Assembly (NCBI GenBank): GCA_949775045.1
Contig: OX459098.1
Coordinates: 20,420,944 to 20,484,943, forward strand
Direction: 5' to 3'
DNA from: Metridium senile
Lineage: Eukaryota; Cnidaria; Anthozoa; Actiniaria; Metridiidae
DNA length: 64,000 bases
The notes under the pieces were generated by a model. The model made no database searches. It saw nothing but the letters and a program-made list of their open reading frames with translations, and had not been told where the DNA came from. The position numbers and the translations under genes are program-made. The first letter of the stretch is position 1. Each line of letters begins with the position of its first letter. This document shows positions 45,201 to 57,900 of the stretch, piece by piece.

Positions 45201-48200
45201 AGATATAGGATCAACATACTAACTTAAAATTACTATATACAATATGAGTGGCTGATCTGTATGAGATATAGTGGCGAGTCGAAGACGAGCCGTTGTATAT
45301 CTCATACAGAGCAGACACGAATATTGTATAGTCCTTATGAAACTCCAACATTAGTTCTTTAATATTTTACTAAAATTGTCAAGATAAAACCAAATCTGGC
45401 CGAGAAAATTCAAGTTAAAACTTATGCAAATCAGGACGAATCTGTATCGGATATACAACCTCCCTCACGGACGTGAATTCTTTTGTCAATTGCTAATTAA
45501 TTATTCATGAATTTTATAAGCACATATATAATGTATTATGCAAAGTAAATGTATTGTGCAAAGTTCAAAAAACGTTTTATTTTGATTAAATGAGTAATAA
45601 GATTTTGAATTAAACTTATATGACATTAATAAAAGGAAACGTCTTCAGTTATTAAGCAATTTGTTTGGAAAATAGTAATATAAAGAAAAAGTTAATTTCC
45701 TTCACTAACTTGAAATCATTGTTCTGTAAGCATTGACCCTGGTGAAGTGTCTAAAATAATTGTATGTTTAATTTACTCACTGTTAGATTCATTAACATTT
45801 GATGATTAACTGATTATCAATTGTCAGATAATTTACAAATATTTTATTTGCTTTATTAGCAATGCTACTGGTGAGCAGATCTTTGAGCTCCTTCTCCCCA
45901 AGCAATGTCATGTTGGCCATGTTGACATCAAGTTTACTCTCAACAACACCACTAACAACTCTATTAATGTCTACCTACTTAAACCATGGTCACTGAAATC
46001 CTGGCAAGTAGAAAGCAGCTCTACATCAAACAGCAAGAAGGTGCCTATCCTATCGTCAGCTAAAGAGAATGGCCACATTCTTTGTGGACCTGTAGAAATC
46101 CAGAAAGGTTCCCACCAAAGAGTTGCTTTAACATGTCCTGACTTGGTCAAAACTAGACATAGGATATTACTTCTAGTATTTGAGACATCACAATCACTAT
46201 GTCCTCTTGAAGAGGTGTCATTAACGGTCAGGAGATTTAAGTTTAGTCCTCAGTCAAATACTGGTTACATACAGTATGCTGTGATGTTGGAGGAGCCAGC
46301 TTTTCAACGTAGGCTTGTTGAGGTTGTGTGTAACCCTGGTCAGGATAAAATACTGGCTGAAGATATCAGGAAACTTGCTTTGAATCTGCTGTGTTGGATG
46401 GCAGGGATTTGTGTTTATACCCCTATCAGGTAACTTAATATCTTGGGCCAGTTGTACAAACCCTGGATAAAGTTATCCACTGGATAAAAGTTGTATAGAA
46501 TTTGTATAGGTTTTATCCAATGGATAGGAATTTATCTGGTGGGTAGCGCTATTCAGGCTTCGTACAACTGGCCTCTTGTGTTTATTCTAGCCATAAATGT
46601 ATTCAACTTGAATTAGTGTATTTTTACATCCTTTTCAAATTTTCTACTTTACCTTCTACCTATTTCAATCCAGTTGATGAAGAATTTTTCGCATGGTGTG
46701 ATGGCAGAAGTACAAAAGCTGCATAATAAACAATATCTATTAGGCTACAATCTTGGGCATAAATAGTTGACACTCACTGTAAATGCTTGATACTATCCAT
46801 TTCACAACCATTTTCTCCCCTCCCTCCTCCATCCCTGAACAATGTTGATATTCCTGAGAAAGAAACACCGTCAGGGAACACAATATTGCATTGGGGGGAG
46901 GTGGGTATCAAAATACAATTTCACTTTTCTACCAACATTACTGGTACTATGAGTCAGAAATGTATAACTTAAATAATAAATTAAAATATAAATATAATAA
47001 ATATTTATTTCTTGAATTGCATATTGTACATTTGATTAGTTGTATCTATGGAAACTAGCGACTAAACTAGTATTAGTTGTATCTCTGTTAGCTTTTACTG
47101 TGTTTTCATGGTAATTAATAAGAATATTTGTGTGTTCACAGGAAAAACAGTCTAATCCATCAAGTTGAAGCCAAGTTACAGGATATTATACCTGTCTGTT
47201 TTCTACAGTCTGGACGATCAGTTGCTCATCAGTGTTCTGTTCTTTTACTACTTTGTGCAAGGTGAGCATTAACTATTTTCTTTTCTATCATACCATTTTT
47301 CTTCTTATTCATTTTACTCATTCATTGCTATCTTGCTGAATTTCTATATCTCCCGAATACACTCTTGCTCCAATACTCTCTTGCCCCATTGCTATCTCGC
47401 ACCATTGTTTTCTAACACCATTTCTATCTCACTCCATTGCTATCTTGCCTCATTGCTATCTCGCCTCATTGCTATCTCGCCTCATTGCTGTCTCGCCTCA
47501 TTGCTATCTTGCCTCATTGCTATCTCGCCTCATTGCTATCTTGCCTCATTGCTGTCTCGCCTCATTGCTATCTCGCCTCATTCCTATCTCACCCAATTGC
47601 TATCTCGCCTCATTCCTATCTCGCCTCATTCCTATCTCGCCTCATTCCTATCTTGCCCAATTGCTGCCTTGCCCCATTTCTATCTCGCCTCATTGCTATT
47701 GTATATATTCATCCATTTGTTCTTCCATCCAATTACTGTTCTTTCTTATTCTGTGTGTATTCATACATTCTTTTTCATTGTACTTTCCCTTCAACATGTC
47801 TTCAATCTACTTTCCCCTTAAATATCTTCTTTATTCTATTTGCACAGGCAATCCAAGTGGGACAAGAAGTATGGCATCACAAAGACAGAGCACCCCTTCC
47901 ATTCATCTCTCCTACAAGCAATTCTGCATGTTCTACCTTATACTACTAATGCATGTTCTGCTGGAGCACTGCATTCACTGTTCTCAGTGCTGATTGGTTA
48001 CGCAGCCCTTGCTGACGTCAAACAAACAAGTGCTGCATGTCAGGAGCTATTGACTGAAGTATCTACAAAGATGGATTCTCTGATGTTAAACTCACACAAC
48101 ATACTCCAAGGAAGGTTAGTAGTCGGAGTGTAGTCTTACAATTTAGTTTCCCCTACTACCTACCTACTGAATGTATAGTCTATATGGTTTGCCAGGTTTT

Positions 48201-48604
48201 TCAATATTTATTTGGTCTTTCTTGTGAAGGTATGGTCTATATGGTTTGCCATTTGAGCCTGTTCTATTTGACCTGACGCTACCGCCAACACCTCAGTCAT
48301 CTACTCCAACACCTGTTAATATATTACCATTGAGTACACAGTCATCATATCCTGTACAGATGGTTTATCAGTCACAGGCCAAGGCTTATCTAGGAGGACC
48401 GTATGGACCAAGGGATCCTCCTATGTCATCTACTGCTGCTAGTAGTAAGACAACAGGACTGACTAAAGCTACAGGTACAGATGAAAAACTATTCACAAAT
48501 AGTGAATGATGATGATGATTGTGATGGCGATGATGATAACATTGATGATGATAGTTGTAGTGGTAGTGATAATAATGATGTGATGACATCAATAATGGTA
48601 TTGT

Positions 48605-48641
<37 letters not shown>

Positions 48642-48886
48642 AGTAGTGGTGGTGATGATGATGATTGTGATGGTGATGATGATAACATTGATGATGATAG
48701 TTGTAGTGGTAGTGATAATTATGATGTGATGACATCAATAATGGTATTGTTGTTGATGATGATGATGATGATGATGATAGTAGTGGTGGTGATGATGATG
48801 ATTGTGATGGTGATGATGATAACATCGATGATGATAGTTGTAGTGGTAGTGATAATAATGATGTGATGACATCAATAATGGTATTG

Positions 48887-48917
<31 letters not shown>

Positions 48918-51900
48918 TTGTGGTGATGGTGTTGGTGATAGCAGTGATAGTAGTGGTTATGAAGATAATGGGAATAGTGATAATGATGATTGTGATGATG
49001 ATAACAGCAATGATGATGGTGGTGGCAGTGGTGTTAGTGGTGGTTGAGAAGATGAAGATGATGATAATGATGCTATTTGTGGCAGTGTTAATACTGCTAA
49101 TTGATGGCCCATTAATGATGTTGTTGATGACAATAACAATAAAAGCATAGATACAATTTATTTCATGAAGTTAATGACGATATTATACCAATGATAATGA
49201 TGTTATGCATCAATTTGACCCTATGTTCTTTATCATATTTAGGTCTACAAGACCTAGAGGTCCCTTCTGACAGTGGACAGTACCTTATATCTCTCATTGC
49301 ACACCAAGGACTGCTAGAGGTAGAACCACTTCACTTTACATGTATATCAACTAGTGATGGTGCAAGGGTAGAAAGAGCAGAGTCATCACAGGTCGTACCA
49401 GTGACAGGACTACCAACAGCTGCAGTAGCTGCTGCAGCGGCAACTGGCCAAGCTCTATCTTCCATATTACCTACAGTATCTGTATCGACGGAGCCTGACA
49501 TTGAGTTTCTAAAGGTGAGATAGTACCTTGATAAATGGGGCTGGTATTGTGCAACAAAGAGGGATTTATAATTATTATTAAAGACCCACACCCTTTTGGT
49601 TGTGTAATTACCTTTCATGCCAACAAACATTTCTGATTGTAATTAAGTACATGTCCAACCTTATGACAACTGTATCTCTGTTTGCATATGTTTGAACTTT
49701 ATTGAAAAAAAAAACAAGTAAAAAAACAAACATTTCTGATTGTAATTAAGTACATGTCCAACCTTATGACAACTGTATCTCTGTTTGCATATGTTTGAAC
49801 TTTATTGAAGAAAAAAACAAGTAAATAGTACAAACAGGTTCCCATTTAAATCTGTACTTTCCCATTTAAATCTGTACTTATGCAAATTTTGTTGATATGT
49901 GCTAAACACACAGATCAACCAATCAGAGAAGCTCACTTCAGAAATAATATACTCTGATTGGTTAATCTGTGTGTTTAGCACACATCAACACAATTTGCAT
50001 GAGTACAGATTTAAATGGGAAAGTACAGATTTAAATGGGAACCTGTTTACAATATAGTGCTAATTAAACAATAGAAAACTGTAGAATAAACATCAATCTG
50101 CACAATTGTGTTTGCGAAACTTTTCATGGATGTATTGTAATCACTCTAACATACCTTTATTTATTACAATTTGTGTTCTGTTGCCTATCATTATTTTATA
50201 TCAAACACAGACACAGGATATACTTGCTCACTCACTAGTTTCCATTTATTTATGAGATATGATTTTCATCTTAAAATCCCTGAGATATATTAACTTAAAT
50301 CATGAAGAATAAATGTTATTAAATTGATATTCATATTCATATAGCAACATTATCAACAGCTTGCTAAAATACAGCTACAGCACAAGCAAGTCCTGGAGAA
50401 ACACAAACAAGAACTAGAAGAACTAGCAATGTGGTCACTATTCCCCAAGATGCTGTCCAAACTAGAAGGTGATGGCAGCAGTGGTGGCGATGTCTGGGAG
50501 AGCTCTGGTCATCCTTACTCAAGTTACCATTCAGGAATATCGGTTAATCTTTCCCAGCAAAAGAAGATGGCGAACCGTAAGACTTCAAGCAAAGGGTTGT
50601 CGTCACTGGCTCCTTTTCATAAGCAACACAGCCAGGTAATGGAGTGGACTTTGTTTTTATTTTCAACAATATTTATATGGGTCATCTTATTAGCATAGCT
50701 GTTTAAATACAACCATTTTACATACCATGTATTTACATTTTGTTTTATTTACAAATGATTTACATGTTCAATTTGTTTTGGTTTTTGCCATTGAAATATA
50801 AATTAATAACAAAATTATTGCTCATCATAAACATCTTTTTGTTTCATTTTTGAAGAAACAACTCTAGTAAGAAAATAAATTTTTTACCATATAAAAAGTT
50901 TGATCTTACAAGCATTTTACATATTAATCCTTTGGCAGAGTACAGGTTTAATTTGGAAACTCTTCCTTCTTTCTTTATGGATGCTGTTGATGTTTTCATT
51001 ATTAATGACTGTGTCTTCCAATATCCAAGCACTAAACCTGAGGAATTTGAATTGACACACCACAATGTAGACACTACTTAACAACATTTTAAACATTTGA
51101 CATTTGTGTGTCTTCCAATATCCAAGCACTGAACTTGATAAGTAGGGGGTTATCCAAGAAGTTGCTGATAGGAGTTTTGACACACAAAAATCTAGACACT
51201 TCTTAATAACATTTCATTTGTCATTTCTCTTGATAGCTTCCCCTTCCACAAGCTCTCATCATTGAACGTCTTCATTCTGGTGCTCGTCATCATGTAGTGT
51301 TAGACCTTGGTGCACCAATGGAACTGACAGATATCATCATACCATCCAAGAGTGATTTATCGTCATTATCTATTGATGCTTGGCTAGAAGGAGAAGAGAA
51401 AGATGCACAAAGAATTGCTATTCTATCAGATATTGGGGCCTGTGATTGTGTACTTAAAGATTTGCACCCACCCCCTGTGTGTCAGTTTATCAAGGTAGGT
51501 TGTTAATAAAACATTTAGATATATATATATGGGTCTGATCCACGGTTATATGATTTGTGTATGAGTATGATCGTCGCAGAGAATTAAGCAATTTATGTAA
51601 TTGCAATTATAGAAGCCCGAAATTTTTTTTTCGGGCTTCTATAATTGCAATTACATAAATTGCCTATTTCTCCGCGACGATCATACTCATACACAAATAA
51701 TAAAACGTGTTCCCCATAGGGGTGGGGGAGAGTCAATGTTTTGTAACAAACAAAATGAAGAAGTGATAATAGCAGTTATTGTTGCTGCTTGTACTGATAA
51801 TGATGTTGATGATGATGATGATGATGCAAATGGTGATGATAATGATAAAACAAGTGATAGTGAGAATAATGTGATGAGAATAATGATGATGATGCAAATA

Positions 51901-54900
51901 ATCCCTCCTAATAATGGTATCTCTGGTAACCATTACAATAATATTGCTGATAAAATAATAAAAATGATTGTACAACTATTCCAAAGAGATAATTCACCAC
52001 TAAGATATTTACATTTTCTGCTGTAGTTGACAATTGTTGGCCGTCCTCGCAGTAATGCAAGGGTAAGAATGAAGATTGGTGAGTTTTACGGTAGGCCGCA
52101 TACGCCAGCCATCATTGACGTCCAAGAAGAACCTGAACATAGACTACGTATGTTAGAAAGCCTTTATGAAGAAGTCCATTGCCATTACAGCCTTGCATGC
52201 GGAAAACTAGAAACCCAACTAAATAATGCAGACAAAGACGACACAAAGTTACAGTCTACCTATCAACAGTGTATTGACCTACAGCTTCAACTCAACTTTG
52301 TGTACCACTCAATCACAAGGCTCCAATATCATAGGGTGCAGTCCTATAGGGCACAAAATGAACTGGGTTATGATCAAATGAGGGTTTTATGTACCTGCCT
52401 AGTAGAGACCCTTGTTAGTTTAATGGCTATTAGTCCAGATGAGAAAGGATTCTTAGCCAAGACTAACATACCAGCACAACCACAAACTTTATGTTCCTCT
52501 CTTACAAGAGAATTGTGTGAAGTGTTGTTTAGGAATCTATGCATACGTGGTAATCCTGTGTTGAGAGTACGAGTAGCGGCGTTGTTGCTGCATACATGTG
52601 GTAATCAGTCATGGTGGGGGAACTTCCTTGCGCAGGTCCTGCAGCAGTTCTTCTCTTCTTCTCAGCACATGATCTTCCCACAGGAAAGGTATCGTCATCA
52701 TTTGAATTGTTTAATTTATTTTTAGATTGCAAATGTAACCTGTGTCCTTCATCTGAGTACAGTGGAACCCTGCCTTACGGCCAACCGCTTAATACGGCCA
52801 CCCTGTTATTGCGGCCAGTTTTTTAGGTCCTGGCGAAATGCATGTCCATACATTTTCTATAAAATTTACCAGCTAAATGCGGCCACCCTGTTAATACGGC
52901 CACTTTGGGCTGTCCCCTCGCTGGCTGGATTAACAGGGTTCCACTGTATAGGCTTTGACAAAGGACCAACCGCAAAAAAACGCTGTTCTCCTTTTTTCAA
53001 GAATTATGATACACTCATTTTCAATTGTTAGAAATAGTGTTGTATTTCACATTATTTCAACCACTAGTTACAGTATATTTCTATTCAACTGTTTCCTTAG
53101 AAATGCACAATAGCATCACTGCTTGTTATCATACATTTTACTCCAATTGTTTCCATAGAAACACTGATGCATTTCACACTAGTTTAATTGCTTGTTATCA
53201 TACATTATTACTTGAGAATATTTGTTCTGGCATATATTCGAATTAAGAAAGTGATGACATTATTACTTCAATTGGTTCCTTAGAAACCATGATGAATTCT
53301 ACACTAGTCCAACCACTATTTATCATATATTTCTTTACTGGTTTAACCAACATCTATATCATACATATTAATAATAATTGTATTTGTTGTTTTGCAGGGT
53401 TTTTGTTGTCCTGTCTGTTCTAGCCCAACAGTCACCTGATGTAGCATCAGTATTATCTAGCTTACTTGCTCTACTAGACCGTGTCTTGTCTGTTACAAGC
53501 AAGAAGGGTCTCATGGATGTACAAGGGATTGATGTATCTCTTGTTGGCTGGGTGGTTCTCTTACTTGCTCATATCTTGAATACATGTGGCATAGGAAAGA
53601 CTCGGCAATCACCACCTGGTAAGTAAAAAAGACTATATTGTATTGTATTTAACCCATATTATGTTATTCAATAAAAGTATTAAAAAACAATGAAGCATGC
53701 AAAGGAAAAAGGGAAAAAAAATAATAACCCATATTTTGCCCGGCGCGCGCCCTTAGGAAAGACTTCATAAAAAGTCATGTGATGGGGTCTGTACAGCTTT
53801 TTTCACCTGGTCTTCACAAACACATATGGACCCGCTACTCGAAACATCACAAAAAAATGGCCTTCAAATCAAAAAGAGTAGGTCATAATATGATAAAAAA
53901 CTTATTGACTGAGTTAGGTCAGGTGTACGGTAAAATATTTGGCTCTTGTTCATTACAATATTTTACTCTCAACTCGAGTTCTGAATCAAATTGTTGCTTA
54001 CCATTTAATGAACAGTTTGAAAACGTTGCCAACTTATTATTTTTTTTATCTTATGAGGACAGGTATTTTTAAAGTTTATACAACAAATCATGTTACATGC
54101 TACCAAAAAATCAAACTCAAACTTTTGTTCAGAATAATTGTTGCTTAGGCTCAACTGTTTCATAGTATTCAACAATCTTGTTTTGCAGAAAAGTCATCTG
54201 ACAGTAGTTCAACATCTAGTACATCTAGAGCAGTCACTACTGGTCCATCTGATAAGTGGGACTTCATTGTTCCTTCGCCAACCACACAAACTAACCAACC
54301 AACATCAAACCTGACAGGGTATCGTCATAGACATCACAAGTTAAGAAGCAAGTTATCTAAGCATGAAAAACACCTCCATAAGCAACAGAAGATCATGATG
54401 GATATCCATGGTGAGGCACATGGTGGAGAACCCATCGATGTACAGAATATCGAGCAGACGTATGTCAAGGTCAAGTCTAAGATGACATCACATGCATTGA
54501 AGGTTTGTTAGCTCACATTGTTGTAATTGGTGGTGGGGGAAGGTTGTTTTTACATTGTGAGTGAAATGAAGATGGTAACAGCAATAATGGTGGTGATGGT
54601 AGTAATTATATTGTTGATGACAATAATGTTGTTTTTGAAGATGATAATGTTGATGACGATAATGTTATTGTCGATGATGATAATGTTTATGATGATGATA
54701 ACAATATCAATAATGTTAATGATGATTATTGTGATGATGATGATGATGATAATAATAATGATTATAGTAATGTTGATGATGATGATGACAATGTTGATAA
54801 AAATGATGACAGGTGTCAATCATGATGAACTGGTATAAGAGCTGGAAGAATGATGATAATTGTAATGATATTTTTCAACAATGTCACATTAGTTCAACAA

Positions 54901-57900
54901 CAACAACAAACAACTTCTGAAAAACATGTTTGCATGTGTGATTACAATGTTTACTGCTGTTTTTGACTTTCTGCAAACTCAGACATTTCAACGGCTCGTT
55001 GTGAAATACGTTTTTAGCTGCCGTCAATCAAGGATTTAAAAGATACCAACTAATTAGTTTTGATTGACGGCAGCTAAAAACGTGTTTCACAATAAGCCGT
55101 GGGAATGTCTGAGTTCGCAGAAAGTGGAAAACGCAGTAATCATAGACTGCCTATAGACTAGTCTATGCTAATGTTAGAATCATTTCTATTACAGCAGCAC
55201 ATCAAAGATTTAATGAAACTTCGCCATCAAGAGGTGGAGTCAGGCAAAAGTAAAAAGACCAGCAAAACCAAAACAAAGAAGAATGAAACAGGGCCAACAT
55301 CTGTACCAATGTTACTACCACAGAACACTACAGTACCAGTCATGAAGAAAATGATGCAGCTAGTACTAGCAATGGATCAGTCTTGCTCTATTGATCTTGT
55401 TCTTACTGTATGCAAGGTAAGGACTGTATGAGATACCATGGCTTGAAACAAGGTTTGGCAGGCAAAAATAATTTTGAATTGCCAAATGGAAGTCAAAATT
55501 GCAGTCAACATTTATGGGAAATCATATTTCAATGCTCTTTTAACTGGAAGTGCCAGGCTAGATCAATCCCTTGATACTCATTCATGACAGCGTTATAGAA
55601 CTTTATCTTTTGTCGGCTTTATCACCGTCATTTTCATCATTGATATGATGGAGATACTGCATTGGCTTTTGTGACAGTGTTGAAGAGTTTTCATTTTTGT
55701 AGCATTTTCCACTGTCATTACCATCATTGTTGTAATCAACATCATAGCATTATCATTGCCATCATCATTGATGTGGTAACATGGTCATCATATTCATCAT
55801 TCTTTAGTATCATGATAGTCATCATTACATTTTATCATCATCATTATAACAGCTTGCGTCATAATTATATATTCGGCATATCTTCATCCTCCATATCAGT
55901 CATAAATCATCATCATATTAATAATAATATTTTTTTATTTATACTCTGATTTTCAGGGTAGCAGATATTGCTAATTTCTCTGAGTCTACCTACAGACACT
56001 ATCACTACATTCAATTATTTTATACACACAACACTGCTAATGTTACCTGAATCAATCATCAAACCATCAGTAATATTACCATCATTGTGATGTGATTACA
56101 AATCACCTCCATAATGGTATGTTATTGTATTCAGGGCTCGAAATAACTGCCTGCCAATGGCCAAATGTCAGGACAAATTTAAGATTTGGCAGGAAAAAAA
56201 ACATTATGAACTGCCAAATGGATAATAAAACTGCATCCAAAGTTTATCGGAAATCATCTTTCAATGTTTCTTTATCTGGAAGTGTCTGGCCAATTTGTTT
56301 TCCTATTTCAAGCCCTGGTATTTCAAACGTTTGTTTCTATGTATTTATCTACCATTCTTACCAGGTTGTTGCTCTGCTGTCATCTATTAGTCAACCTACT
56401 GTACTAGTAACAGATATTCTCAGCCAGTCTCAAATAGAGTCTATTCTACGGCTATGTATAAGTGACTGGGGTGGACCATGGACACGACATGCACTCATAA
56501 CACTGCTGCAAGACTTGCTACAAGGTGAGAATATTAAACATACACCATACACCATACACCATACGCCATACGCCATACGCCATACGCCATATGCCATACG
56601 CCATACGCCATATGCCATACATCATACACCATACACCAAATGATATATTTAACCAGAACTGAGTTCCAAGGACTAAATCCTTAAGCTATTTACTCCCATT
56701 AATTATTCTTGAAATATTCATATGTTTACATATTTCCTGGTCATTCCATTCATATTTCCTAGTCATTCCAGGCTACAAAGGTGGAGTCAAGTCAGTCCAG
56801 GAAGACCAGGAAGAAGAAAAACCAGATATACAGACTGCAACCAGCAGCAGCAATGGGGGCAGCAGTAGCCGCACAGAGAACAAAGAACAACCCAGCGCAT
56901 CTTCAGTCAGTAACCAAGAGGTATGGCCAATGATGATCCCTGTAGATTGGACTGACCCCTTTATGTCTGGCGGATTGTACTACTCCGAGTATGACTCCCC
57001 ACCACCAGTACCTTCCCCTCCCACATCGTCAGTAACGTCCAGTCTTGTGATCCCACCTAAGCCTCCCGTCAGCTCATCAGAGACTACGTCAACGATGGTT
57101 AAGGTATCCTCCGCTTTGGATGCTCGTCTGGAGCTTGGTGTCACAATGGAAGCAGAATGGGACTTCAAGTCCTTACAGGTTAGTGGTTTGTACCTTCATT
57201 TAATGACAACAAGGAAACAATTGAAGTAACAAACATATACTATACACCATACAAAAGTAGGTAAAATCTTAAAAAAATACACTTGATTTTGATTTTGTTG
57301 AATTGCAATGTTTAAACACATTGTTGAAACATGTTGAATCTATGTTGAAAGAGTTTAAAAGCGTTTAAACATTCACATTCAACAAAATCGAACAGATGTT
57401 GAAGCAAATCTTGAAACCATTTGCCCTCTTATACTAATTGATACAAATAAACCAATAATAATTAATCCATTGATTAAAAAAAAAACTGGTAAGGAGGCAA
57501 ACCAATTGGCTATTAACAAGAATGGCCAAGAAGCTGAAATATTAAAAGGATAATTATTTTGTGTGTTTATATCTTAATAGTTGCAAGTCAGTTATACTAT
57601 AATTATACCTATATCATAATTATGATATATATTTTTTCATTCAGATCATCCAGACTGATGCAGTCTTGAAGGGAATGACAACCAGTAATCTACAACGGAC
57701 ACAAGGTTACAAGATATCCAGGAAACCAGCTTCGTCATCTGCTACTGACATCATACAAGTCATGTGTAACTGCTTTGATAAGCTGTTCTCCGAGTGTCAA
57801 GATTACACTGTTGACTTAGGCCATCTTCTTGAGTTATGGTTGAGACTTAATGTTGTTCTTGTTGGTCTACACACACCTAAAACAACCATGTTTATACCGC

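Noticed and set aside
47333..47993. Three overlapping plus-strand frames of 160-180 codons
   Set aside because: They read through the 16-bp minisatellite into exon 15 in the wrong frames; only the frame from 47848 matches BIRC6.
53779..54072. 97-codon plus-strand frame in intron 21
   Set aside because: No domain, no splice signals linking it to BIRC6, ends before the true acceptor at 54188.
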